23,035 nucleotides of DNA from JACQKA01 sp964462785. GTDB lineage: Bacteria > Patescibacteriota > Minisyncoccia > Phycocordibacterales > UBA2100. Shown piece after piece: positions 1-7,422 of this stretch; within the stretch, counting starts at the first letter, position 1; every line of letters begins with the position of its first letter. The notes beneath the pieces are model-generated. The model ran no database searches and had not been told where the DNA came from. It saw only the letters and a list, made by a program, of their open reading frames with translations. The position numbers and the translations under genes were made by a program. The DNA is taken from NCBI GenBank assembly GCA_964462785.1, contig CAYWZA010000018.1, positions 1 through 23,035 of the forward strand, given 5' to 3'.

Positions 1-26
1 TATTTCATGCACTTTGATTATCTCAA

Positions 27-48
27 AGTGTTGCACTTACTTGTTGAA
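27..48. repeat. Left copy of a window-flanking inverted repeat, IS30-end-like
   Basis: The stretch reads AGTGTTGCACTT, four variable bases, then GTTGAA. The reverse complement of 22990-23011 has the same 12-base and 6-base blocks with the same 4-base spacing, so the two copies face outward at opposite window ends. The TTCAA...GCAACA layout resembles what I recall of IS30-family terminal repeats. No transposase reading frame can be recognised in the few bases to the left, so the element itself would lie outside the window. Confidence 0.4.
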
Positions 49-64
49 CTAGCTCCATGCAACG

Positions 65-93
65 AAAAAACCCTGCACATTGCAGGGTTTTTT
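65..93. terminator. Bidirectional intrinsic terminator after rplL
   Basis: A perfect 13-bp stem runs from six A through CCCTGCA, across a CAT loop, to TGCAGGG and six T. The A and T tracts lie in the stem, so it can act as a rho-independent terminator on either strand. It sits 17 bp past the rplL stop codon and should end the rplJ-rplL transcript. Confidence 0.85.
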
Positions 94-109
94 CTCCTTA
101 TACAGTTAC

Positions 110-469
110 TTATTTCAGCGTAACCTTACCTCCTGCTTCCTCAATCTTCTTCTTCCAATCTTCTGCCTGCTCTTTCTTAACGCCCTCCTTCATCATGACT
201 GGAGCGCCTTCAACCATATCCTTTGCCTCCTTGAGGCCAAGTCCGAGCGCTTCCTTCACCACCTTGATGACGGCAATTTTCTGCGCACCACCTTCAGTGA
301 GCTCAACGTTGAATTCGGTCTTCTCTTCTGCCGCAGGACCAGCAGCTGGGCCAGCAGCCGCTACTGCCGTTGCTGAAACTCCCCACTTCTCTTCGATTGC
401 CTTCACGAGCGTGTTGAGCTCGAGTACGGTCATCTTCTCGACTGCTTCGATGATTTGATCTTGTGTCAT
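110..469 (-). CDS. rplL: 50S ribosomal protein L7/L12
   Basis: This is the stalk protein of the large ribosomal subunit, which recruits and stimulates translational GTPases. The 119-residue product has the family layout: an N-terminal dimerisation helix region (about 1-35), a flexible Ala/Gly/Pro hinge (AAAGPAAGPAAEE, about 37-50) and a C-terminal globular domain. That domain carries the conserved run from EFNVEL through KIAVIKVVKE and GLGLKEAKDMVEGAP to a final GGKVTLK. Length is normal for the family. It lies 18 bp downstream of rplJ on the same strand, the usual L10-L12 order, and needs to be made in several copies per L10. No Shine-Dalgarno sequence is seen before its ATG, so translation may be coupled to rplJ. 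Confidence 0.97.
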   Translation of the reverse strand: MTQDQIIEAVEKMTVLELNTLVKAIEEKWGVSATAVAAAGPAAGPAAEEKTEFNVELTEGGAQKIAVIKVVKEALGLGLKEAKDMVEGAPVMMKEGVKKEQAEDWKKKIEEAGGKVTLK

Positions 470-487
470 ACGTTTTTTAAGTAATGA

Positions 488-985
488 TTATTTAGTTTTC
501 GCCACCTCACTGAGTGCAATCGCAAAGCGTTGACGCGGTGAGTTGATAATATTTGCAAACATGCCGCGCAATACTGGTATCGGCGGAATGGTTGCGATGG
601 CGACGATCTCGTCTCGCCCCCTGAGCATTTTCTCGAAAATGCCGCCGAGGACAGAAAAGCGATCTGCTCCGAATTGCTTTGCAAATCCGTGCACGACGCG
701 TGCAGGAAGCGTCTCGTCCTCTCCCGCTGTCGCATACGCAACAGCCACTTCCCCATCAAGCGCAGGTGCAGTACCGGCAACTTTGCTGTCGGTAAGTGCC
801 TTGCCGATGAGTGTTTTCTTCGCAACGAAATACGAGATACCATCAGCGCGAAGCGAACGACGCATTGCAGATTCATCCGCAACAGTAATGCCTTTGAAGT
901 GCACAAACACCGCGGGCATGCCGCTCTTGAACGCTCCTTCGAGACGTTCGAGTATCGCCTTCTTTTGTTCTTTTGTTTTTGCCAT
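488..985 (-). CDS. rplJ: 50S ribosomal protein L10
   Basis: L10 anchors the L7/L12 dimers to 23S rRNA at the base of the ribosomal stalk. The 165-residue product begins MAKTKEQKKAILERLEGAF, a typical L10 N-terminus. It continues with VFVHFKGITVADESAMRRSLR, the KKTLIGKAL segment and a C-terminal helix that would bind L12. The frame stays open upstream to 1075, but that extension falls in the leader RNA and is unlike L10, so the ATG at 985 is chosen. The gene is preceded by an L10-type leader and a promoter and followed by rplL, so expression is probably controlled by L10-(L12)n binding to its own mRNA. Confidence 0.95.
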   Translation of the reverse strand: MAKTKEQKKAILERLEGAFKSGMPAVFVHFKGITVADESAMRRSLRADGISYFVAKKTLIGKALTDSKVAGTAPALDGEVAVAYATAGEDETLPARVVHGFAKQFGADRFSVLGGIFEKMLRGRDEIVAIATIPPIPVLRGMFANIINSPRQRFAIALSEVAKTK

Positions 986-989
986 GTAG

Positions 990-1105
990 AAACAGAAAAA
1001 GCCCTGATAATTTCGGGCATCATACGCACTCGCGTAATTGAGTTCGACCTCGGCAAGCAGAAGCTTTCGCTTCAATGAAGGGTTCCCCCGCTCACTGTCT
1101 TCAGC
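990..1105 (-). promoter_or_regulatory. L10-type ribosomal protein leader (autoregulatory 5' UTR)
   Basis: The minus-strand transcript before rplJ contains GAAGACAGTGAGC (about 1090-1102) and, after a small hairpin, CTTGCCGAGG. These match the GAAGACAG...CCGAGG pair I recall from bacterial L10 leaders, where the L10-L12 complex binds a kink-turn. Near the ATG there is a short GCCC...GGGC hairpin followed by five T, which resembles an attenuator. The assignment rests on motif recognition, not on a covariance-model search. Confidence 0.7.
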
Positions 1106-1118
1106 CCGTTCCCCGCAC

Positions 1119-1145
1119 TGTATACTAGCGATTCTTTTCAGTCAA
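1119..1145 (-). promoter_or_regulatory. Putative promoter of rplJ-rplL
   Basis: Reading the minus strand, TTGACT (1140-1145) is followed after 15 bp by TATACA (1119-1124). The spacer is short, but both boxes are good and the start site would fall just before the L10 leader. The promoter overlaps the 3' end of the upstream small gene. Confidence 0.5.
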
Positions 1146-1286
1146 ATCAGTATTTGCGGCAGTCGCGGTTTGCTCTGCACCGGTGTCGTAGTAGTTAATT
1201 GCAAACGTGATGCTAAAGCTCACCATAAGCATGGTGATGAAACCAAGTACGAAATGCAAAAACGATTCGTTAAACAATCTCCCCAT
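1125..1286 (-). CDS. Small single-pass membrane protein, function unknown
   Basis: A 53-residue reading frame starts at ATG 1286, four bases after the stop codon of the TPR gene, and ends in TAG at 1125. It begins MGRLFNESFL. Residues about 10-31 form a hydrophobic helix (HFVLGFITMLMVSFSITFAI), and the polar tail NYYDTGAEQTATAANTD would lie outside the membrane. The stop-start spacing suggests translational coupling with the TPR protein, so the two may act together in the envelope. No family is recognised. Short length and lack of homology evidence keep confidence moderate. Confidence 0.5.
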   Translation of the reverse strand: MGRLFNESFLHFVLGFITMLMVSFSITFAINYYDTGAEQTATAANTDLTEKNR

Positions 1287-1290
1287 GATG

Positions 1291-2055
1291 CTATTTCAGA
1301 GCGGCGATTTGGGTGTCGAGGGTGCGAGCGAGCTCGAGGTTCCCTGCTTTCTTTGCCATATCGCGTGCCTGTGTAAAGTATTGTACCGCATTTTTCTTGT
1401 CCTGCTTTTCGTCGCGATAATAGCTTGCGAGCGTGAGTACCAGATTAATTGAGTCAGGCAATTGCTTCATGCCCTGCTTTATGATATCCACCGCTGCGTT
1501 GGTTTCTTGCTTATACGAATAGCGATAGAGCTCGTGCAGTCCGGTGTAATAGATTTCCTGGTTCGGGTCAACTACAAGAGCCTTCTTGTAGTACTCTTCC
1601 GATTTTACATAGTCCTTGAGCGAGATGTGGTAGAGATATCCGAGGTTGTAGAAACTTATCGCATGTTTCGGTGCAGCTAGCGTGAGATATTCCCACACTT
1701 CTTTTGCGCCCTCGACATCATTTATCGTCTTGTACTGCAATGCAAGATCGAGCCAGCTATCAATGTTTTTGGGATCCTTTTCCAACCTGCTTAAAAGCGT
1801 TTCAATGTTCGTACTTAATGCTTTACGCGCATCCTTTGGCAAATAGTCTGGAAATACAATCTTGCGGGGAATTTTGGGAGCCGGCACGGACGTATCGGTA
1901 ATTGCCGAGGAAAGAGTGAGCCCTCCGACATTCACTTCGGTTTGTTCGGGTTCCTGCTTGGGCATGATCCGATCGCCTGCGTACCACCAAAAAGTAATGA
2001 GACTTGCAAGCGTCAGCGCGGCAACCCCAGCAATAGTCATGTGAGTTTTCTTCAT
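1291..2055 (-). CDS. Membrane-anchored TPR-repeat protein
   Basis: The 254-residue product starts MKKTHMTIAGVAALTLASL, a short basic segment and a hydrophobic stretch (about 7-26) that would act as signal anchor. A low-complexity linker (about 30-75) follows. From about residue 85 there are tandem TPR-like helix pairs: DPKNIDSWLDLALQYKTIND, then ISFYNLGYLYHISLKDYVKS with the Y-YKKAL-VDP signature, then two more pairs ending in AQYFTQARDMAKKAG. TPR domains bind other proteins, so this is probably an extracytoplasmic scaffold. The ATG lies 8 nt from a good -10 box, which suggests a leaderless transcript. The partner is unknown; the next gene is a small membrane protein. Confidence 0.75.
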   Translation of the reverse strand: MKKTHMTIAGVAALTLASLITFWWYAGDRIMPKQEPEQTEVNVGGLTLSSAITDTSVPAPKIPRKIVFPDYLPKDARKALSTNIETLLSRLEKDPKNIDSWLDLALQYKTINDVEGAKEVWEYLTLAAPKHAISFYNLGYLYHISLKDYVKSEEYYKKALVVDPNQEIYYTGLHELYRYSYKQETNAAVDIIKQGMKQLPDSINLVLTLASYYRDEKQDKKNAVQYFTQARDMAKKAGNLELARTLDTQIAALK

Positions 2056-2063
2056 AGACCATC

Positions 2064-2092
2064 ATTCTATCTCTGGCGCTACAGAAATGCAA
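2064..2092 (-). promoter_or_regulatory. Promoter of the TPR gene, leaderless type
   Basis: On the minus strand TTGCAT (2087-2092) is followed after exactly 17 bp by TAGAAT (2064-2069), and the ATG lies 8 nt further. Transcription would start at or next to the start codon, leaving no room for a ribosome-binding site. Confidence 0.55.
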
Positions 2093-2140
2093 AATATAAA
2101 GGTGCCACCTTGTTAAGCAAGGAGGCACCTTTATATTTTT
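2091..2140. terminator. Intrinsic terminator hairpin, bidirectional
   Basis: The long stem AAATATAAAGGTGCC pairs with GGCACCTTTATATTT. After one A-A mismatch an inner CCTTG/CAAGG helix closes a TTAAG loop. A-rich and T-rich flanks allow termination on either strand. It separates the surface protein gene from the TPR gene. Confidence 0.75.
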
Positions 2141-2160
2141 GCTTTGCGCAAATCTGTAAT

Positions 2161-2191
2161 GCAAAAAGCCTCCCAGAGGGAGGCTTTTTGC
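2161..2191 (-). terminator. Intrinsic terminator of the giant surface protein gene
   Basis: A perfect 14-bp stem, GCAAAAAGCCTCCC with its complement around a 3-base loop, lies about 40 bp after the stop codon of the large minus-strand gene. Five T are included in the 3' arm. With the hairpin at 2091-2140 it forms a tandem terminator, common behind highly expressed genes. Confidence 0.75.
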
Positions 2192-2231
2192 TGTCTTGCG
2201 TTGTCGCCGCAGGACGACTAACCAGAGTGGG

Positions 2232-5200
2232 TTAGTTAGAGCGTGTCTGGATGAGACCGCCTGACGGAAGACCGGGGACGGAGTATCCGTTTGTCCAGTC
2301 AACATCGCGGGCAGCACCAACCACTGATGTAGAGGTTGAGTTGCCTGACCAGACGAAGTTTGCTGCGACTGCACCGACTTCACCCGTGCTCAATGTCGTT
2401 GTACCGACGTTGAATCCAGAGGTGAGTCCAGTTACTGCCGCTGCGTCGCCACCAAGCGTGGTTACGTTCGAGTCTCCGGTGTCCATGCCCGATACTGCGG
2501 CTGTAAGCTCGAAGTAGTAGGTGGTGCCTGCCGGGACCTGAACTGCACTGCTTGAAGGTTCGACCTCGAAGGCTGTGCCTGACGTGATGGTTGCTACGTC
2601 ACTGCCAACCTGACCGCCTGTACCCTGGCCGGAAATCGGCTGTGAGTAGCTGGCGTCAGTGTAGCCACGCAAGCGAACTGTTGTGATGGTCACACCAGTC
2701 GTTGACGAGATGGTGAAGGTGAACTCGTTGATGCCCACTGGGCCTGCTGAGTTCGCCGTTACCTTGAAGCGCATCAAGCGACCATCTGCTGCACCTGTCG
2801 AAGGCAACGTGTCGAGTGCGAGGGTCGGATAGCTCTTGAAGAGCTGCACGCCCGCAACACCTGTCGTTGCTCCAGCAGAGTAGATGGTTGTTCCTGATTC
2901 TACACCAGTGGTCTTAGCACCTTCCGGATCCACCTTGATGGTGTTTCCGATACCACCTGGCTGTGATGTGCCGATAGCGGCAAGATCACCCTTGATGGTA
3001 AGGAGCTTGTCGGTGTCCTTCGGCAACGTGACTGCTGTGTTAAGAGTAGATGTTGCTGACTGGTTGGTACCAGTGAAGGTTACTGTTCCTACGAGAGTTG
3101 CCCCGTCGTAGAGGTAAACCTGCACCAAGTCTGCTGTACCGCTACCAGGTGAACCACCGTTACCACTTGAAGTTGAGCCGTAGGTTCCGTTGTCAAGCTG
3201 GAGACCAACCTCTGTAAGAGAGAGAGTCTCGTTTGTTGCGCGGAACTTAAGAACGCCAAGTGTGACTCCGCTTGTGCCTGCTGCTCCGAGAGCAAATGAA
3301 GGCGAAGATGAGTCCACAGAGACCACGAGAGAACCTGAAGCGACTGTCATCGTGCCTCCGGTCAAGTTGCCGAAGGTCTCGGTGATTGAGCTGCCTGAAG
3401 TTACACCCGTTGCGCTCCATGTGTTGGAGCTGTCGATGTTGACGATGAAGGTACCAGAGATACCTGTCGCAACGTTACACTTGAATCCAAGTGTCTTAAC
3501 AGTTCCCTTGCCCACTGTGAGCGTGTTGTCCATGGTGAAGTTCGTAACCACTGTCGAAGCCGAGAGTGATGACGGAACGTTGGAGCCCGTGTTGAGCGCC
3601 GTTGCACCATCGAAGAGCTGACAAGAGCTGAGGTTTGATGTTGTTCCAGTGATTTCGATCGGAATCGTTGAGATTCTGACATCTTCACCAGACTGTGTTG
3701 CGTCAAGCTGGAGGTTTGCAAGGAGGAATCCTTGTGCACCAGCGACGACGTTCTGCGAAGAAGGTGATGTCGAGAGAGATGCGACGAGCGCAGCTGCCTT
3801 GACTGTCATTGTGTTCATCGCGAAGTTGCCAGTCGAGATGGTGATGGTGTTGCCAGAAGTCTGACCTGTTACACCGCTCCATGACGACGGGTTTGTTGAA
3901 ACGATAACCGTTGCATTGTTCGGAGTACCTGACGGCATCTTACCCTTGATTGTCCACACTTTGCGACCAATCGGGAAGGTAATGGAGTCCGTGAAGGTGA
4001 CCGTGTTGTTGTTCGTAGCTGTTGAAGCTTGATCCTTAGGACCAGCAACAACCACACCGTTGCTGTCTACGATCGAGATACCCGTGATCACACCGCCCAA
4101 GTCTGTTGACGTAGCGATGGTGATCGGGAGCGACGTGACAGTGACCGGCTCACCCTTGAAGTCTGTTACGAATCCACCGAGCACGACGTTCGGGATGTTT
4201 GCTGCGATATTCTGCGCAGGAACTTCCGTTGCCTTGCCGATAGTTGTAACCGTACCTGGGTTGATGGTCGTCACGAAGCCAGTGAACCAAGGCTGGAATG
4301 TGCCCGAAGGAGCAACACCCATGCCGTAGGTCTGACCGACGAAGTAGACATCCGTCACCTTGTCGATGTCGAAGTCAACTGTGCGTGAAGCAGAGTTGGT
4401 GCCTACGAGATCAACTTTGTTGTACACATCGATGCTGTTGCCCTTTGCGATCAAGAGACCACCTGGGAAGACAGATGTGTAGTACTTACCATCTGCTGAG
4501 ACGGTGGTTGGGTAAGCGGTGTCCCCGATAAACGTACGAACGTTTGCGAGGTCAACTGCGCTTGCCGTGCCCACTTGGCGCCAGCGGATTGAGTAGAGGC
4601 GGAGGTCTTCTGCAGAACCTGCTGTGAAGCGAAGTCCTGAGACGCGAACGTCAGTATCACCGAGGTTCTTTGCCTGGGCTGCGCCCGGATCAAAGGACGA
4701 TGTTGACGTTGAGACCGAACCAATAGTGAGGGTCGAGTTGATCGTATGCGATGCGCCCATGATCGGGAGCGAGCCCGTCACAGCACCGTTCGCATTGACC
4801 GCAGTTACAGTAAGACCGACAACCTGCCCAGTGTAAGCACTGAGAGATGCTGCCATGTTTCCTGCGACTGTGAACGAGCGAGTCTCGCCCGGCATCATTG
4901 TGAATGTCTCGCCTACCTGTGCCTCATCGTTCGCGTTAAGCGTCTTTGAGGTTCCTACCTGCACAGAGTTTGCTGAGTCAACAAGCACGACACCTGAGAA
5001 GACAGCTTCGTCTGCGACGCCGGTCTTCTTGACGGTGATGCTATTGATCGTTACTGCTGCGCTGGTGTTGTTGGTGAGCGTGAAGTTCGTGAATGGAAGG
5101 CGTGATGCGCTTTGTGGTGCGAGGTTGTTAGACGGTTGTCCAACAGCCGCTACCCAGACTCCGCCGCCCGTTGTGGGGACAGTGCCCGTGGTGCCACCAC

Positions 5201-5750
5201 CAGTCGTGGTGCAACCAGTGTTCAGCATGTTTGCCTTTGCACGAGTTGCTGCACCCCAGAAGCCTGTGCCTGCTGTGAGACCCACCGGAGTGAGCACATC
5301 AGCTGCATGCATGTTCTGGAACTTCATGACCGCTGCTTTTGTAGCAGGACCGAAAGTGCTGGTTTCATTTCCCGGAGAACCTGCACCAGTAGCAGCGACG
5401 CGAGTCTCTGTCCACTTGTTGAGGAACTTCTGGATTTCCATGACTTCGCCGCCTGACTCACCAGCTTTATGATTGCGAGTGAAAGTAAAGCATGCGCCGC
5501 CGGTTGTTGTGCCGCCTGTGGTGCCGCCGCCTACCGGCGTGGTGCCACGGAGCGATGCGTCAACGTTTGCGATGGTGTTTGCGTCAGCGCCGAATGACGT
5601 GAGCAAAGAGAGGATCGATGAGATCTGGCTCTCTGTGAGTGCGGCTTCCGTCTTTGCAGTCGAAAGCGCGAACACTCCACCGAAGATAATTGCAACTGCG
5701 ATTGAAGCTGTTGCAACTACTTTGAATGTAGTTGTTAAAGAATTACTCAT
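2232..5750 (-). CDS. Giant secreted surface protein with peptidoglycan-binding domain and beta-sandwich repeats
   Basis: From the ATG at 5750 the product has 1172 residues; an ATG at 5780 would add ten. It opens with a signal peptide (MSNSLTTTFK, then a hydrophobic core of about 20 residues, likely cleaved near TAKTEA). After a Gly/Thr linker comes a PG_binding_1-like domain at about residues 85-180, with EVMEIQKFLNKW, TSTFGPATKAAVMKFQ and FWGAATRAKANMLN. The rest is Thr/Ser/Gly/Val-rich sequence with repeated beta-strand patterns (for example TINSITVKKTG and VRISTIPIEITG), few Cys and very few Lys, typical of S-layer or stalk-like proteins. No membrane anchor or LPXTG is seen at the C-terminus, so attachment is probably through the N-terminal domain. 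A structural or S-layer-like role is inferred. The start codon is uncertain because neither ATG has a Shine-Dalgarno. Confidence 0.85.
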   Translation of the reverse strand: MSNSLTTTFKVVATASIAVAIIFGGVFALSTAKTEAALTESQISSILSLLTSFGADANTIANVDASLRGTTPVGGGTTGGTTTGGACFTFTRNHKAGESGGEVMEIQKFLNKWTETRVAATGAGSPGNETSTFGPATKAAVMKFQNMHAADVLTPVGLTAGTGFWGAATRAKANMLNTGCTTTGGGTTGTVPTTGGGVWVAAVGQPSNNLAPQSASRLPFTNFTLTNNTSAAVTINSITVKKTGVADEAVFSGVVLVDSANSVQVGTSKTLNANDEAQVGETFTMMPGETRSFTVAGNMAASLSAYTGQVVGLTVTAVNANGAVTGSLPIMGASHTINSTLTIGSVSTSTSSFDPGAAQAKNLGDTDVRVSGLRFTAGSAEDLRLYSIRWRQVGTASAVDLANVRTFIGDTAYPTTVSADGKYYTSVFPGGLLIAKGNSIDVYNKVDLVGTNSASRTVDFDIDKVTDVYFVGQTYGMGVAPSGTFQPWFTGFVTTINPGTVTTIGKATEVPAQNIAANIPNVVLGGFVTDFKGEPVTVTSLPITIATSTDLGGVITGISIVDSNGVVVAGPKDQASTATNNNTVTFTDSITFPIGRKVWTIKGKMPSGTPNNATVIVSTNPSSWSGVTGQTSGNTITISTGNFAMNTMTVKAAALVASLSTSPSSQNVVAGAQGFLLANLQLDATQSGEDVRISTIPIEITGTTSNLSSCQLFDGATALNTGSNVPSSLSASTVVTNFTMDNTLTVGKGTVKTLGFKCNVATGISGTFIVNIDSSNTWSATGVTSGSSITETFGNLTGGTMTVASGSLVVSVDSSSPSFALGAAGTSGVTLGVLKFRATNETLSLTEVGLQLDNGTYGSTSSGNGGSPGSGTADLVQVYLYDGATLVGTVTFTGTNQSATSTLNTAVTLPKDTDKLLTIKGDLAAIGTSQPGGIGNTIKVDPEGAKTTGVESGTTIYSAGATTGVAGVQLFKSYPTLALDTLPSTGAADGRLMRFKVTANSAGPVGINEFTFTISSTTGVTITTVRLRGYTDASYSQPISGQGTGGQVGSDVATITSGTAFEVEPSSSAVQVPAGTTYYFELTAAVSGMDTGDSNVTTLGGDAAAVTGLTSGFNVGTTTLSTGEVGAVAANFVWSGNSTSTSVVGAARDVDWTNGYSVPGLPSGGLIQTRSN

Positions 5751-5855
5751 AGTTAATTGATTGACTTGTAACTGCATCATTCACTATTCATTTTAAAATG
5801 AAAAATGCATGAGAGCCGTTCTGCTACTCTTTCGACGGAAGTATGCAGAACGTTG

Positions 5856-5875
5856 GCAGCACCTTGCGGTGCTGC
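5856..5875 (-). promoter_or_regulatory. Stable 5'-UTR hairpin with a GCAA tetraloop
   Basis: On the minus strand GCAGCACC, GCAA and GGTGCTGC form an 8-bp GC-rich stem capped by a GNRA-type tetraloop, about 105 nt before the surface protein ATG at 5750. There is no T tract, so it is not a terminator. A role in mRNA stability or translation is inferred only. Confidence 0.4.
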
Positions 5876-6097
5876 ATTTATAAATGCTATCCCTTGCTCT
5901 CTTGTTTCGACTCGAGGCAGCGGGGTTAGCAACAAAGGAAGTGAGACCGAATTCCTCCATGCTTCCATGACTGGAAAAACTTACTCGCGGAAATTGCGAT
6001 GGTGTGAAAGACGCACTGCGCCTTTAGCATGTGTATATTTCCTATTCAATTATTAAAGATCGCTGCGTGCACTTTCCGCTACACCCGATAGTGCGAG

Positions 6098-6144
6098 AAG
6101 CGTGCGCCTAAAAACAACGCGCACCGCTTCAGAAGAAAATTATA
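6098..6144 (-). promoter_or_regulatory. Candidate promoter and 5'-end hairpin of the surface protein mRNA
   Basis: A perfect TATAAT (minus strand, 6139-6144) has no clear -35. Transcription from it would begin near 6132, right at a 10-bp stem (AAGCGTGCGC with its complement, one bulged C, loop of 11) spanning 6098-6129. A hairpin at the very 5' end followed by a leader of about 380 nt fits a long-lived, highly expressed mRNA. The promoter is a prediction. Confidence 0.35.
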
Positions 6145-6503
6145 CTCTCTTCCAACGGCACTTTTGAGTGCAACTGTGAACACGTGTGGATAACCACATA
6201 CTACAGAGAAGAAAGTGTTTGTTGTTTGTACAACAACAATTCACCTCAATCTAGGCATATGCATCCACGTGCGCAGGATACCTCTTTGAGCACAAAGAGT
6301 CAATGAAATCGGGCTTTTAAACTAACCCGACAACTCTTCATGAAATTCGGCAACCTCTTGCACTTCACCTGAACGGCTCCACTCTTACCCACACGCTTCT
6401 ATATAAATAGACGCTCTGAAGGCTCTGCGCTTACACAGGCACGGTATTGATGAGGATCGGATGTCCACCTCTATTGTTCTTTGGACCCTTCGAGCACATT
6501 GGG

Positions 6504-7277
6504 CTATACACGGAAATAGCGGCTCCACCGCTTCTCCCCCTCTTTTTTGAGCACACCATCGGCTATAAGGGACGCGAGCTCGCGCTGCACTGTCTTTTCG
6601 CTACAGCCAACCACGAAAGAAGCTATATCTTTTATGCCCATTTTCTTTCCGTCCTTTAAAACATCGAGTATCGCGGCGCGGCGCGAAGTATTACCGTCCT
6701 TTTCAGCACCGAGTCCGTTATCACGCCCTTTAGAATATTTCCGCGCTGGATCACGCTGATTCATGCCGGTAGCCGGCAGGGCGGCGGCCCGCTGCGGCGC
6801 CGATCGTATCGTCTGATCAATCAGCAGATCCTCACGAGTAAATGTAGTCCGTTCTGCAAGCTGAGTTGCGCCCGACGATTCGACAAACTGGCTCAATTCC
6901 TCAAGTGCACGGGTCACCATGTCTGCATTCTCTTTGGAGATATACCCCGCGACTGCCAGAAGCTGCGTTAATGAAATTGCTTCGCGCACGTGCGCGTGCA
7001 ATTGCGATGTTCCCTCTGCATCGGCATCGAGCCGGAAGCCGGACCGCAGATCGAGAATGTCTTTTAAAAGAACGTGACCGGCAGATCGTGCACTGCCCCG
7101 AAGCGGCTCTTTCTCAGAGACAGCCCTTGTCAGTATGTAAAGGGCAGCAACTATCCTTTCTGCCCTTCTGTAAGCCTTTTCCGCAGAAATGTTTCTTCCA
7201 AAGGGATTTGAACGGACATTTGGCATGGATATGCCGGATGTCCGTTCAGAGTCCCTTATGTTTCCGTCATTGCTCAT
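6504..7277 (-). CDS. Winged-helix (DeoR-like) transcriptional regulator with a helical N-terminal domain
   Basis: The 257-residue product starts MSNDGNIRDSERTSG. Residues about 25-150 form a helical domain (RRAERIVAALYILTRAVSE, GHVLLKDILDLRS, REAISLTQLLAVAGYIS), a layout I recall from hypothetical CPR regulators. After a polar linker, residues about 195-257 form a winged helix: RRAAILDVLKDGKKMGIKDI, then the recognition-helix region GCSEKTVQRELASLIADGVL and the wing KKEGEKRWSRYFRV. The frame is open upstream to 7424, but a good promoter lies inside that extension, which fixes the start at ATG 7277. It is divergent from ftsK with about 145 bp between start codons, so it might control itself or ftsK. 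The ligand is unknown. Confidence 0.7.
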   Translation of the reverse strand: MSNDGNIRDSERTSGISMPNVRSNPFGRNISAEKAYRRAERIVAALYILTRAVSEKEPLRGSARSAGHVLLKDILDLRSGFRLDADAEGTSQLHAHVREAISLTQLLAVAGYISKENADMVTRALEELSQFVESSGATQLAERTTFTREDLLIDQTIRSAPQRAAALPATGMNQRDPARKYSKGRDNGLGAEKDGNTSRRAAILDVLKDGKKMGIKDIASFVVGCSEKTVQRELASLIADGVLKKEGEKRWSRYFRV

Positions 7278-7328
7278 GTAGTTTTGTTGTGTGTTCGCCT
7301 TGAATTTTCCTGAGTCTTTATACTGACC

Positions 7329-7356
7329 ATTATAGTGCCCGTACATGCGCGCGCAA
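7329..7356 (-). promoter_or_regulatory. Promoter of the winged-helix regulator
   Basis: On the minus strand TTGCGC (7351-7356), a 16-bp spacer and a perfect TATAAT (7329-7334). The start site near 7322 leaves a leader of about 45 nt before ATG 7277 and excludes the upstream in-frame ATG codons. Confidence 0.55.
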
Positions 7357-7405
7357 TGTTGCCCACTGTTCTTTTTTGTATTCTGTGCGTATGCGGAGCA
7401 GCACA

Positions 7406-7414
7406 TGCTATGAT
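7406..7414 (+). promoter_or_regulatory. Extended -10 promoter of ftsK, leaderless type
   Basis: TGCTATGAT is a TGN-extended -10 element ending 8 nt before the ATG at 7423. No -35 match is seen at 16-18 bp. Transcription would start within one or two bases of the start codon, and no ribosome-binding site is present. Confidence 0.5.
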
Positions 7415-7422
7415 GTGTGCAC

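Larger units (their letters stand above)
5751..6503. other. Long intergenic region: 5' UTR of the surface gene and 3' end of the regulator transcript
   Basis: About 750 bp without a convincing gene. It holds a possible promoter and 5'-end hairpin at 6098-6144, a GNRA-loop hairpin at 5856-5875, a 7-bp hairpin CTCTTTG/CAAAGAG at 6282-6299, a weak TCGGG/CCCGA hairpin at about 6311-6334 that could help end the regulator transcript, and a near-palindrome around GTAC at about 6221-6237. One exact DnaA box on the minus strand (6185-6193) is isolated. The short reading frames here show no family features. Confidence 0.5.

Noticed and set aside
1..60. 3' end of a transposase gene at the left edge
   Set aside because: Translated frames show no IS30 C-terminal pattern and the stretch is too short to judge.
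4855..5472. 205-residue open frame on the plus strand
   Set aside because: It is antisense to the surface protein, whose Thr/Ser/Gly-rich codons keep other frames open. No family features are seen.
6185..6193. Exact DnaA box (TTATCCACA on the minus strand), possible origin of replication
   Set aside because: It is a single copy without other boxes, an AT-rich unwinding element, or dnaA/dnaN nearby.
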